Shown one piece after another: positions 25,046-36,410 of a stretch of DNA of 64,000 nt (position 1 is the first letter of the stretch; each line of letters opens with the position of its first letter). The notes under the pieces were generated by a model. It saw nothing but the letters and a program-made list of their open reading frames with translations. It did no database searches and had not been told where the DNA came from. This DNA is from Symsagittifera roscoffensis (taxonomy: Eukaryota > Xenacoelomorpha > Acoela > Convolutidae). The stretch spans positions 12,076,819-12,140,818 of the forward strand of contig NC_087064.1 in NCBI RefSeq assembly GCF_963678635.1, in the 5' to 3' direction. The translations under genes and the position numbers were made by a program.

Positions 25046-27056
25046 AAATTTCGTTAAATTATTTTTATTTTGTTACATTTTTGAGCAAGTAAAGCGATCG
25101 AGTAATGATTGTTATGAAATTTTACTTTAATTTAGGCTTTTAGACTAATAATATATAATTTGACTAAATAAAAAAGTAGTTTAGAATGTTTCTTTAAGTA
25201 CTTTTTGTCAATAAAGGTTTTCTAGAAAAAAATATATATACATTTGTTTTTAATTTTTTTGTCATTCATCTTTTGCAGAGAAATTTTGCTGATAGTGTCG
25301 AAATCAGTAGTTTTCTACGCGTTTGTAGAAATTGCTTTTAATAAACTTAAATTACTTTTAGGCTTCTTGTTATTTGGTTCAGATGTAATGCGGTTGTCTT
25401 TGCACTAGGTCTGGATTCGAGTTTCGGTCGGACGTTGTTTTTGTTTGGTAGAAAGGAAATTTTTGGACTTTCGTTTGTTTGTTTACTATTTGTCGGCATG
25501 GTTTTTCTTAGCATGGTTTTTTTGGTTGAGACAACTTGTTTCATCATTGACAGCCGTCCTGTTATTTTTTCAATTTGTTTACTCAAATTTTGCATAAGGT
25601 TTTTCGTTTATTCTGCGATTAAAATGGTTTCGTTGCTTACATTGTTTTGTTTTTCATAAGCTCATCGTCCTTCTAACAACTTTTTGATTGCTAAATTTTT
25701 TTGTTTGAAACAGTTTTTGAAGTTTTTGTTTTTCATTATTTTCTGCCTTATTTGCCTTTTTGAGCGATCTGTAAATTCTGTCTGAAGTGAGCAACATTTT
25801 TTATTTTGCATTTTTTAGCACGCGTAAATGGCGGATTATTGCGTTCCAATATGAGACAAGATTTCTCGTATCAGGGTGAAGACCCGAATGTTCCTATTGC
25901 CCTATAAGTTCATTGAATCTGTGTTCGCTTTTTGACAATAGGTGAATTTTTCAAAAAAATTTTTTTTAAATTGTGTTTTTTTTAATCAAACCATAAAAAG
26001 TAAAAATTTAAAGATTTTGCTCCAAGTAACATAGTAATTATGGCAAATAGGCTGCTGCAACAAAATTGAAACGATTTCTAAGACGGATTACATCTCAGCT
26101 AACGCATTAATAGCGTTCAATATAACGGGCCTAATTGTCCCATATTGGCCAAAATGGCAATTTTCAAACCCTCATAAGATTTCGAAAAATGATCACAGGT
26201 GAAATTTTTTGTAAATTTGAGCTTAGGACAACAATACGTTTCAGATGAAATAAAAAAAATTCCGTCAACAATGGCTAGTTAAAAAGTGGAATATTGCCTG
26301 AAGAAAAAAAACACCCGAGCACAATTGTTCCGTCACTTTCTTTGAAAGTCGGAAGAATGAAGCAGGCGTTCGATACGTAGTTAAGAATACCTCCAGGTTG
26401 CCAATTTCAAGAGTAATTTTAGTCTCGGACCAAGTTCACATTCTCTCCTCAAACACGTTTAGGGGGAAGATGCTAACTTGGTTCTGAGTTTGAATTTTCC
26501 GCCAATCAGAACAATGCATTTTACACGCAGCTCTTACAAAACTTAATTTAAATTAAACTTAGGGGTGGAGGATCTTAACTTGTCTATTTGGGGGTAAGGA
26601 TTTTAACTTGATCCCTAGTCTCTTTTTCAACGGTGCATACTTTTGCAAAACTTGATTTGTAGAAAATTTGAGAATCATTAGTCAGTATGGACCTTTCAAA
26701 GAATTGCTCATTTCTGAAAACGGTTTGTTTTTTTTCTGCGATTATTTCGTCTTTGCTTAAACAAAAAAAACTTTTGAAGCGACCTTACAGTTCAGTCGGA
26801 ACACCCAGGGCTTCGCCGTAATATACGAGCAGTCTTGTTTTCATCATGTTTTCCCTAGATATTGCTGGAAAGCCTGAAGTGGACATTCAAAGTAGGATAT
26901 CGCCGATTTGATCAAAGACATAATGCTGCCATTTATCACATGTTACGCTAGCAGAACTAAGCACATTAAAGACCAAACAAATACGGTTCTTTGTAAGAGC
27001 ATGGAGGAAAGGTATTAAGTCGAATATTTTCATGTTTAATTTAAAAAGGGAAGGTG

Positions 27057-27118
27057 AATCTGGCCTGATTGGTAAAGCGTGAAACTTTAAGTCTTGTCGT
27101 CGGCATTCATCTCGTTAG
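27057..27118 (+). repeat. tRNA-like A-box sequence upstream of exon 1 (second copy near 31702)
   Basis: tctggcctgattggtaaagc resembles a tRNA D arm and A box. The matching B box (ggcattcatctc) is degenerate. It looks like an old tRNA-derived SINE head, and the tandem duplication carries it twice. Confidence 0.35.
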
Positions 27119-27550
27119 AATATAGTACTTTTTCTTCATTTTAATTATGTAATTTATAGTTTCAAAAGTAAAGCTATCAGCTCAGTAGTGAGCCTTCAAT
27201 TGAAGCGAATTTTTCATCAATTGTCCATTTTGGTCCACTTATTGTACTCAGCCGCTCACCAGAGTAAAGTGAGAATCTGAGTCTGAATTTTCTAGCAAAA
27301 ATGCAGCCTTTTTTTCTTCTGAAATCCACATGCAAGGTTCTTTGTCCAATTGATGAAAAAAGAAGAGGCAAAATAATTTATCTGTGTGGGAAGAGAGATA
27401 AATTAGCCCAAACTCTGAGTTTGAAAAAGGTGGCACCTTTATTTTTTTTGCTCTCTGGCTGAATCGGCAAGAAAATACAATGCGTTGCGTATTAGTTAGA
27501 ATCGGTTCAATTTTATAATAATTTTTGAAAATATTTTTAGAAGACTTAAA

Positions 27551-27556
27551 ATGTAG
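27551..27556 (+). promoter_or_regulatory. Start-stop element ATGTAG 12 nt before the TMEM126-like ATG
   Basis: ATG is followed at once by TAG, and the main ATG comes 12 nt after the first. The same arrangement is at 32200-32205 in copy 2. If it is in the mRNA, such a minimal upstream ORF can stall ribosomes and lower translation of the main frame. Confidence 0.4.
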
Positions 27557-27562
27557 ACAATT

Positions 27563-30500
27563 ATGGGCGCAAATCAGAGTTCATTATCGGGCAGACTGAA
27601 GTCACACGGCAAGTGGGATAGCCTCGACCATTCCAGTAGAGACCTCTCAAAAGAAAACCTTTCTGAAGATCAATGGGGGTCAAATAGCGGAAATGAGCTA
27701 CGGGAGGGGTCGGGGTCAATTATCAGTTCGACCAAAGTGGTAGCACATTCTCCTGAAACGGAGAGAACGGGAAGGATTAAAAGACTCTCGCCTGCAGATC
27801 AGTTTTTCATCACGTCCCGTAAGCTATTGTTTTTAAGTGTTTTTTTTTTTCATTGGCAAACCTGATTAATAATTTTACTAAGAAGAATTTATTTCTCATT
27901 GTTAATGGTATATATGCGTATAACGAAAGTTTTAACATGAAGTACCAGAATCAGTAAGGCGACAGTTAACGAACCCTATAGGGTTAAGAGCACTGCTCGT
28001 TTTATAAAATGAAATACGAAAAGAAAGTTTTATCTCTTCAAAGAAAATGAAAAAATATGTGAAAACATAAAAGAAAACATAGGAAAAAAAATTGTTTAAG
28101 TATGAATAAACATAAAGCAGTAGTTTTATGGCGTAGTCTAGACAGGTTAATGACATAAGGTGCGAGCTCTGCATTAATATTTAAAATGATATCTAAGCGC
28201 TTGTTTTTACACTTTTGTAAAATTTAGATTCAGTTTTTCAATTCAATTAACAAAGGCTGGATCTTTTGAAAAAATTAAATTTAATCATGAAACACAATTA
28301 TATTTACCTTGGTATTATGGTAAATTTTTTGTTTTCTGAATAAATTCCCACTTAAACCTAGGGGAGGATCTAGGATTTTCTCGAGGGGGGGGGATTTTTG
28401 AAAAAATTTCAAAATTTTGTCGACAATTTTTTCGGTCGAACAAATTGATTTTCCGAGCTTTCCCAAAGCATTAAAATGAACCTGTTTTGGCCAAATTGTA
28501 TGCGTCGCAGGCAAAATTTTGAAAAAGCAGGCCAAAAACGATTTTTTAGGCACTTTTTGGAACATTTTGACCAAGAAATCGTGTTTTTTTTCGGCGCGCT
28601 CTCTCCCTCAAAAATATATATTGGCGCCGAAGGCACCAGAAAATTTTTCCGCTACGGCACCAAAATGGATATCTCAAAATAGTACGAAAGGGGGACCCTT
28701 TGAGTCGGCAGGGGTTGAATCCCTGAGGGGGGGCGTCACCGCACCCCCCTAAACCCGCCCCTGTATATATGCATAAGTGTCGACCGTTTTCTTTTTCTGT
28801 TCAGTGTTCCCCCCTGCACTGGCTTTGTTCTTCGGAGGACTAACAGGAGGTAGAGTGTACCGTCTGCTGAGAAGGGACATGGGACTTGGATGTAAGTGGG
28901 GTCAACAGACATACGGGGCAGCTCTACTACCCGCAGTAGTCATACCAGGCATCGTCTCAGTCCTCATCTATAAAATGGGTGAGCAATGATCATGATTATA
29001 AAAATTTGCAAAAGGATCGGACAAAGAGATAAAAATAATAAGGATAGCCGGTTGCTGTGCAAGTAGCAAAGAATGTTCCGACCATATTCTTAAAAAAATT
29101 ACAGGAAAGAAGTTTTTTAAAATTATTTTCATTTTTTTGTGTGTGGTGTGATGTAAATGATAACTAAAGACCAGATTTTGGGTTATTCATAGTAATTTGA
29201 AAAAAAAATTTTTGTAGAAGTTTTTTAAAGTTTTATTCCGAAGATGGCCATAAAGAACTTTGAAAACTTATTTTATTATTTTCAAGGCTTGAATAAAACT
29301 TCATGTATTATTTACTAGTTGCTAATCTGCGACTATACTTCTATATTACCTGCTCGCTCACTTTTCTCGCTCGAAGTTAGACGAAAAATCAAAATTTTCA
29401 AAGCAGTTTTTCTAGACACTGGGAACATTTTTTAAATGCCATTCGAATCACGACTAAAAGTGATTTATTATGACATATCCTTCAACCCATTATTTGTGGT
29501 ATCTGATTTGCCGGGAAAAAAAACTAGAACACCCGAATACCAAAATGCTCCCCATTTTTAATGGTCTGCACAACAAAAAACAATCTATCAAACAACCTTG
29601 ATAAATGAATTCTGTCCGAGAAAGTAGCTAGCAATATGTTGCCGAAATAGGTCACTTGATCTTTTTAATGACCCTTGACATCAGGAAGGATGTTGCAACC
29701 GGGTACTAGACTTTTCCCGTCATTATCATTTTTCACAGAGGTCAATGTAGTAGGACTGGTAATTTTCACGCTCAATGGTGGGAACAAAATTGACTCTTTT
29801 TCAGTTTCCCTCTGTGTAAATATAAAAACATAAAATTTGTATCACACAAGCAAAGCTTGTGTTATAGTATGAACTCTCTTTTTTCCGATATAATTGTTGC
29901 GACGCAAATATTGTTGCAAAAAATGTGTTCATTTTGAAAGTGTTCGTTTTGATCAGTAAGCAGCTATTAATTAAAGCCAATGCTAAGGATATTAACACAT
30001 ACTATTATATTACAAATAGCACTTTAGCTTCAAGGTATCATGGATCTGTAGCGTAGAGGTAGGGAAAATAAGAGGGTTCGAACCTGGGCAGGGTCGGATG
30101 TTTTTAATAAAATTTTTCGTATACTAGTTAAAATGCGTCCGCTCTATAAATTATTGAGGCATGTAAGTTGGTAAGTTTCTTTTTTTTTTCAAATTGACTG
30201 GTACTGCTAATGCGTCATAATTGGCTTGCGTCTCTTAACAATTATGTAGACTCATAATTGGCGTGCGTCACTTGAGAAATTTTGTAGACTCAAAATTTTA
30301 ATCATTCAGTTCTCCCCAGAAGCGTTATCGGTCATATTTTTGCTTGTGTATGCGAAGTGCAACTTCACTTTGTGTAGAATTTGTTTACATAATTTGCACA
30401 AGAAATATTAAAAAATATGTTCCGTTGTTATGCTAACACACTTTTCCTTCAAATTTTTCAGATCATTTTGAAATTCCAGAAAAATTTTTCCGTGTGTAAT

Positions 30501-33500
30501 TACAGTATCTCCTGTCACTAGTTTTACCCCTAATGTTCCTATTGCCCTATAAGTTCATTGAATCTGTGTTCGCTTTATGACAATAGGTGAATTTTTCAAA
30601 AAAAAAATTTTAAATTGAGTTTTTTTTAATCAAACCATATAAAGTAAAAATTTAAAGATTTTGCTCCAAGTAACATAGTAATTATGGCAAATAGGCTGCT
30701 TCAACAAAATTGAAACGATTTCTATGACGGATTACATCTCAGCTAACGCATTAATAGCGTTCAATATAACGCGCCTAATTGTCCCAATTTGGCCAAAATG
30801 GCAATTTTCAAACCCTCATAAGATTTCGAAAAATGATCACAGGTGAAATTTTTTGTAAATTTGAGCTTAGGACAACAATACGTTTCAAATGAAATAAAAA
30901 AATTCCGTCAAAAATGGCTAGTTAAAAAGTCGAATTTTGTCTGAAGAAAAAAAACACCCGAGCACAATTGTTCCGTCACTTTCTTTGAAAGTCGGAAGAA
31001 TGAAGCAGGCGTTCGATACGTAGTTAAGAATACTTCCAGGTTGCCAATTTCAAGAGTAATTTTAGTCTCGGACCAAGTTCACATTCTCTCCTCAAACACG
31101 TTTAGGGGGAAGATGCTAACTTGGTTCTGAGTTTGAATTTTCCGCCAATCAGAACAATGCATTTTACACGCAGCTCTTACAAAACTTAATTTAAATTAAA
31201 CTTAGGGGTGGAGGATCTTAACTTGTCTATTTGGGGGTAAGGATTTTAACTTGATCCCTAGTCTCTTTTTCAACGGTGCATTCTTTTGCAAAACTTGATT
31301 TGTAGAAAATTTGAGAATCATTAGTCATTATGGACCTTTCAAAGAATTGCTCATTTCTGAAAACGGTTTGTTTTTTTTTCTGCGATTATTTCGTCTTTGT
31401 TTAAACAAAAAAAACTTTTGAAGCGACCTTACAGTTCAGTCGGAATACTCAGGGCTTCGCCGTAATATACGAGCAGTCTTGTTTTCATCATGTTTTTCCT
31501 AGTTATTGCTGGAAAGCCTGAAGTGGACATTCAAAGTAGGATATCGCCGATTTGATCAAAGACGTAATGCTGCCATTTATCACATGTTACGCTAGCAGAA
31601 CTAAGCACATTAAAGACCAAACAAATACGGTTCTTTGTAAGAGCATGGAGAAAAGGTATTAAGTCGAATATTTTCATGTTTAATTTAAAAAGGGAAGGTG
31701 AATCTGGCCTGATTGGTAAAGTGTGAAACTTTAAGTCTTGTCGTCGGCATTCATGTCGTTAGAATATAGTACTTTTTCTTCATTTGAATTACGTAATTTA
31801 TAGTTTCAAAAGTAAAGCTATCAGCTCAGTAGTGAGCCTTCAATTGAAGCAAATTTTTCATCAATTGTCCATTTTGGCCCACTTATTGTACTCAGCCACT
31901 CACCAGAGTAAAGTGAGAATGTGAGTCTAAGTTTTCTAGCAAAAATGCAGCCTTTTTTTCTTCTGAAATCCACATGCAAGGTTCTTTGTCCAATTGATGA
32001 AAAAAGAAGAGGCAAAATAATTTATCTGTGTGGGAAGAGAGATAAATTAGCCCAAACTCTGAGTTTGAAAAAGGTGGCACCTTTATTTCTTTTTTTCTGC
32101 TCTCTGGCTGAATCGGCAAGAAAATACAATGCGTTGCGTATTAGTTAGAATCGGTTCAATTTTATAATAATTTTTGAAAATATTTTTAGAAGACTTAAAA
32201 TGTAGACAATCATGGGCGCAAATCAGAGTTCATTATCGGGCAGACTGAAGTCACACGGTAAGTGGGATAGCCTCGACCATTCCAGTAGAGACCTCTCAAA
32301 AGAAAACCTTTCTGAAGATCAATGGGGTTCAAATAGCGGAAATGAGCTACGGGAGGGGTCGGGGTCAATTATCAGTTCGACCAAAGTGGTAGCACATTCT
32401 CCTGAAACGGAGAGAACGGGAAGGATTAAAAGACTCTCGCCTGCAGATCAGTTTTTCATCACGTCCCGTAAGCTATTGTTCTTAAATGTTTTTTTTTTTC
32501 ATTGGCAAACCTGATTAATAATTTTTATAAGAAGAATTTATTTCTCATTGTTAATGGTATATATGCTTATAACGAAAGTTTTAACATGAAGTACCAGAAT
32601 CAGTAAGGGGACAGTTAACGAACCCTATAGGGTTACAGAGCACTGCCCGTTTTATAAAATGAAATACGAAAAGAAAGTTTTATCTCTTCAAAGAAAATGA
32701 AAAAATATGCGAAAACATAAAAGAAAACATAGGAAAAAAAATTGTTTAAGTATGAATAAACATAAAGCAGTAGTTTTATGGCGTAGTCTAGACAGGTTAA
32801 TGACATAAGGTGCCAGCTCTGCATTAATATTTAAAATGATATCTAAGCGCTTGTTTTTACTCTTTTGTAAAACTTAGATTCCGTTTTTCAATTCAATTAA
32901 CAAAGGCTGGATCTTTTGAAAAAATTAAATTTAATCATGAAACACAATTATATTTACCTTGGTATTATGGTAAATTTTTTGTTTTCTGAATAAATTCCCA
33001 CTTAAACCTAGGGGCGGATCTAGGATTTTCTCGAGGGGGGGGGGGGGCGATTTTTAAAAAATTTCAAAATTTTGTCGTCAATTTTTTCGGTCGAACAAAT
33101 TGATTTTCCGAGCTTTCCCAAAGCATTAAAATGAATCTGTTTTGGCCAAATTGTATGCGCCGCAGGCAAAATTTTGAAAAGCAGGCCAAAAAACGATTTT
33201 TTAGGCACTTTTGGAACATTTTGACCAAGAAATCGTAATTTTTTTTCGGCGCGCTCTCCCTCAAAATTAGTATATATTGGCGCCGAGGCACCAGAAAATT
33301 TTTCCGGTACGTCACCAAAATGGATATCTCAAAATACTACGAAAGGGGGACCCTTTGATTCGGCAGGGGTTGAATCCCTGAGGGGGGGCGTCACCGCACT
33401 CCCCTAAATCCGCCCCTGCATATATGCATAAGTGTCGACCGTTTTCTTTTTCTGTTCAATGTTCCCCCCTGCACTGGCTTTGTTCTTCGGAGGACTAACA

Positions 33501-36001
33501 GGAGGTAGAGTGTACCGTCTGTTGAGAAGGGACATGGGACTTGGATGTAAGTGGGGTCAACAGACATACGGGGCAGCTCTACTACCCGCAGTAGTCATAC
33601 CAGGCATCGTCTCAGTCCTCATCTATAAAATGGGTGAGATATGATCATGATTATAAAAATTTGCAAAAGGATCGGACAAAGAGATAAAAATAATAATGAT
33701 AGCCGGTTGCTGTGCAACTAGCAAAGAATGTTCCGACCATATTCTTAAAAAAATTACAGGAAAGAAGTTTTTTAAAATTATTTTCATTTTTTTTTGTGTG
33801 TGGTGTGATGTAAGTGATAACTAAAGACCAGATTTTGGGTTATTCATAGTAATTTGAAATATTTTTTTTTCTAGAAGTTTTTTAAAAGTTTTATTCCGAA
33901 GATAGCCATAAAGAACTTTGAAAACTTATTTTATTGTTTTCAGGGCTTGAATAAAACTTCATGTATTATTTACTAGTTGCTAATCTGCGACTATACTTCT
34001 ATATTACCTGCTCGCTCACTTTTCTCGCTCGAAGTTAGACGAAAAATCAAAATTTTCAAAGCAGTTTTTCTAGACACTGGGAACATTTTTTAAATGCCAT
34101 TCGAATCACGACTGAGAGTGATTTATTATGACATATCCTTCAACCCAGTCAGATGATTATTTGTGGTATCTGATTTGCCGGGAAAAAAACTAGAACACCC
34201 GAACACCAAAATGCTCCCCATTTTTAATGGTCTGCACAACAAAAACAATCTATCAAACAACCTTGATAAATGAATTCTGTCCGAGAAAGTAGCTAGCAAT
34301 ATAATGCCGAAATAGGTCACTTGATCTTTTTAATGACCCTTGACATCAGGAAGGATGTTGCAACCGGGTACTAGACTTTTCCCGTCATTATCATTTTTCA
34401 CAGAGGTCAATGTAGTAGGACTGGTAATTTTCACGCTCAATGGTGGGAACAAAATTGACTCTTTTTCAGTTTCCCTCTGTGTAAATATAAAAACATAAAA
34501 TTTGTATCACACAAGCAAAGCTTGTATTATAGTATGAACTCTCTTTTTTCCGATATAATTGTTGCGACGCAAATATTGTTGCAAAAAATGTGTTCATTTT
34601 GAAAGTGTTCGTTTTGATCAATAAGCAGCTATTAATTAAAGCCAATGCTAAGGATATTAACACATACTATTATATTACAAATAGCACTTTAGCTTCAAGG
34701 TATCATGGATCTGTAGCGTAGAGGTAGGGAAAATAAGAGGGTTCGAACCTGGGCAGGGTCGGATGTTTTTAATAAAATTTTTCGTATACTAGTTAAAATG
34801 CGTCCGCTCTATAAATTATTGAGGCATGTAAGTTGGTAAGTTTCTTTTTTTTTCAAATTGACTGGTACTGCTAATGCGTCATAATTGGCTTGCGTCTCTT
34901 AACAATTATGTAGACTCATAATTGGCGTGCGTCACTTGAGAAATTTTGTAGATTCAAAGTTTTAATCATTCAGCTTTCCCCAGTAGCGTTATCGGTCATA
35001 TTTTTGCTTGTGTATGCGAAGTGCAACTTCACTTTGTGTAGAAATTGTTTACTTAATTTGCACAAGAAATATTAAAAATTATGTTCCGTTGTTATGCCAA
35101 CACACTTTTCCTTCAAATTTTTCAGATCATTTTGAAATTCCAGAAAAAAATTTCGTGTTTGTATTTACAGTATCTCCTGTCACTAGTTTTACCCCTAAAT
35201 AATTGTTCCAGATGAGGTTGAATTGTATTCTGAGGAGAGACTATAATGAATTAGATTCATGTTCTTATGTTAACTACGATTTACAGGATTTACGATTTAC
35301 AAAAATTTAATTAAGTTCTAATAAAATCTTTTGACTCTTTTCCATTCTCCCCTCCTTTCACATTATCGAGTTTTATGTTTATTTTACATGTTACTTCGAC
35401 TAAATGCGTTTTGTTACGATGTGAAGTATGAAGAAGAAATCTGTTTACAATTTTCAGTTTGTTCACCATGCCAAATTTCATTGCATTATGACAACGTTAA
35501 ATATGCTTTTCAAAATTGAATTTTAAAGAGGGAACTGCAAAGAGCCAAGTTTTTGCCTGAGTTTTGAAATAATCATGTAAATAACTTTCTTTTTCTAGAT
35601 AATAAACTTCAGTCAGCTCTTTTGTTTTCACAGGTATCGACCTTCCCCTGTTTGAAAATGGAATCCAGTGTTCCAAACCCACATACGTGATGAAAAATGG
35701 CCTCATTTCACTGTGTGCCACCGCATCTTCTGCACTGTATGTCACGCCCCTCTGTGTCTATCTTGGAATGACCATGGGAAACTTGGAAGAGAAGAGTGAA
35801 AACATTTCCTTAAAGAAGTCAGTTTTGAATAGATACATTTTTTGGCTGAAAAGAACTTCGAAACTGACTTTGAGTTGTTCTATGATGGCTGCATTGTATA
35901 TGGCAGTACTTGCGAGTGTACAGTATGACGCAGTCTGTAAATTGGATGATGAGAGAAATTTGAATTCTGAAGAATTTGTTAATGAAAATATTTTTATTTG
36001 A
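27563..36001 (+). CDS. TMEM126-like mitochondrial membrane protein (three exons, 265 aa)
   Basis: The coherent model uses exons 27563-27818, 28805-28978 and 35634-36001 (256, 174 and 368 nt; phases 1, 1 and 0; 266 codons with stop). The core (residues ~78-255) matches what I know of TMEM126A/B in order: an FPPALALFFGGLTGG membrane segment, RVYRLLRRDM, a second hydrophobic segment, a PL..NG..C spacer, the NGLISL segment, then RYIFWLKRTSK and a final segment ending ASVQY. TMEM126 proteins sit in the mitochondrial inner membrane and help assemble respiratory complex I. The first ~75 residues form a hydrophilic, Ser-rich extension absent from the ~195-aa human protein and beginning MGANQSS, which fits an N-myristoylation site. 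Intron 2 is 6,655 bp because it contains the whole second duplication copy. Exon 2 of copy 2 is nearer but has lost its acceptor. Confidence 0.78.
28359..28763. mobile_element. Short hAT-like inverted-repeat element in intron 1, copy 1
   Basis: The ends form a ~16-bp imperfect terminal inverted repeat: left taggggaggatctagg, right (reverse complement) CAGGGGCGGGTTTAGG. A core of CAGGGGCGGAT is common among hAT-type short elements. Long G and C runs flank the ends inside. I could not find a clean 8-bp target duplication. It ends only 41 bp before the exon 2 acceptor. Confidence 0.6.
30042..30106 (+). repeat. Truncated tRNA-like sequence with intact B box (copy near 34707)
   Basis: tctgtagcgtagaggtaggg resembles an A box, and ggttcgaacctg is a perfect B-box core. 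They are only ~15 nt apart, too close for a complete tRNA. This looks like an internally deleted tRNA-derived element. Confidence 0.4.
32212..32467 (+). pseudogene. Duplicate exon 1 of the TMEM126-like gene, with a new internal donor
   Basis: This encodes the same 85 residues as 27563-27818 and keeps the ATG and the end donor gtaagc. One C-to-T change creates GGTAAGTGG at 32257-32265, a near-ideal splice donor 46 nt into the exon (copy 1 has GGCAAGTGG). Use of that site would truncate the coding exon. The change is silent at protein level, so only splicing would be altered. Confidence 0.6.
33009..33418. mobile_element. Short hAT-like inverted-repeat element, copy 2
   Basis: Duplicate of the element at 28359-28763. 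The ends here are closer to the consensus: left taggggcggatctagg, right (reverse complement) CAGGGGCGGATTTAGG, 14 of 16 matching. The left G run is longer than in copy 1. Confidence 0.6.
33460..33633 (+). pseudogene. Duplicate exon 2 of the TMEM126-like gene with destroyed splice acceptor
   Basis: The coding sequence is intact and nearly identical to 28805-28978, and the donor (gtgaga) is kept. The acceptor dinucleotide at 33458-33459 is AA where copy 1 (28803-28804) has AG, after the same T-rich tract. Unless another AG is used, this exon cannot be spliced in, so it is called a non-functional duplicate. Confidence 0.7.
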
Positions 36002-36021
36002 ACTGAAATTTTTTTGTGTTG

Positions 36022-36027
36022 AATAAA
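36022..36027 (+). promoter_or_regulatory. Polyadenylation signal AATAAA of the TMEM126-like gene
   Basis: AATAAA lies 20 bp after the TGA that ends exon 3, followed by a T-rich and pyrimidine-rich stretch. Its closeness suggests a very short 3' untranslated region. Confidence 0.6.
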
Positions 36028-36410
36028 TGAGTTGTTGTCTAAGAGACATGCTATTTTTCCTCCTCCTACTCCCCTCCCCTTCACCGCTTTTGAACGTATC
36101 GACATCCTATTCTGATTGAACGTAGAATTGCCAACTTCTAACTCTTAATATCATCTTATAAGCAGGTTCGTTAAACCACTGGTCGCCTCATAAAACCGAT
36201 TTTGAGCGAGGAAAAGTCTAATTTTGTTATCTGTTAAAACGAATTGTGGTATATGAGGAATAGGACAGGGTACTATTTTTCTCATTTCAAAACATTTAAC
36301 TAATATAGGTTCAGAGAGTTGAGTTTTCCCGTCGCTGCAATTGAGTTGCGAGTAAGGTATGCTTCATTTCAATTAGCACGTGATTAGTTTGACGAAAAGC
36401 TACAATTGGC

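Larger units (their letters stand above)
25887..30531 (+). repeat. Tandem duplication, copy 1 (~4.65 kb)
   Basis: The segment starting aatgttcctattgccc at 25887 recurs at 30532, and the end phrase gttttacccc at 30530 recurs at 35195. The unit holds 5' flank, exon 1, intron 1 with a short inverted-repeat element, exon 2 and most of intron 2 of the TMEM126-like gene. Copies differ only by scattered substitutions and small indels, so the event is recent. Confidence 0.92.
30532..35197 (+). repeat. Tandem duplication, copy 2 (~4.67 kb)
   Basis: Direct second copy of 25887-30531, joined head to tail. It ends at accccta (about 35197), where unique intron sequence leading to exon 3 begins. Differences from copy 1 include the lost exon 2 acceptor, a new GTAAGT inside exon 1 and a longer G run in the short inverted-repeat element. 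Confidence 0.92.
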
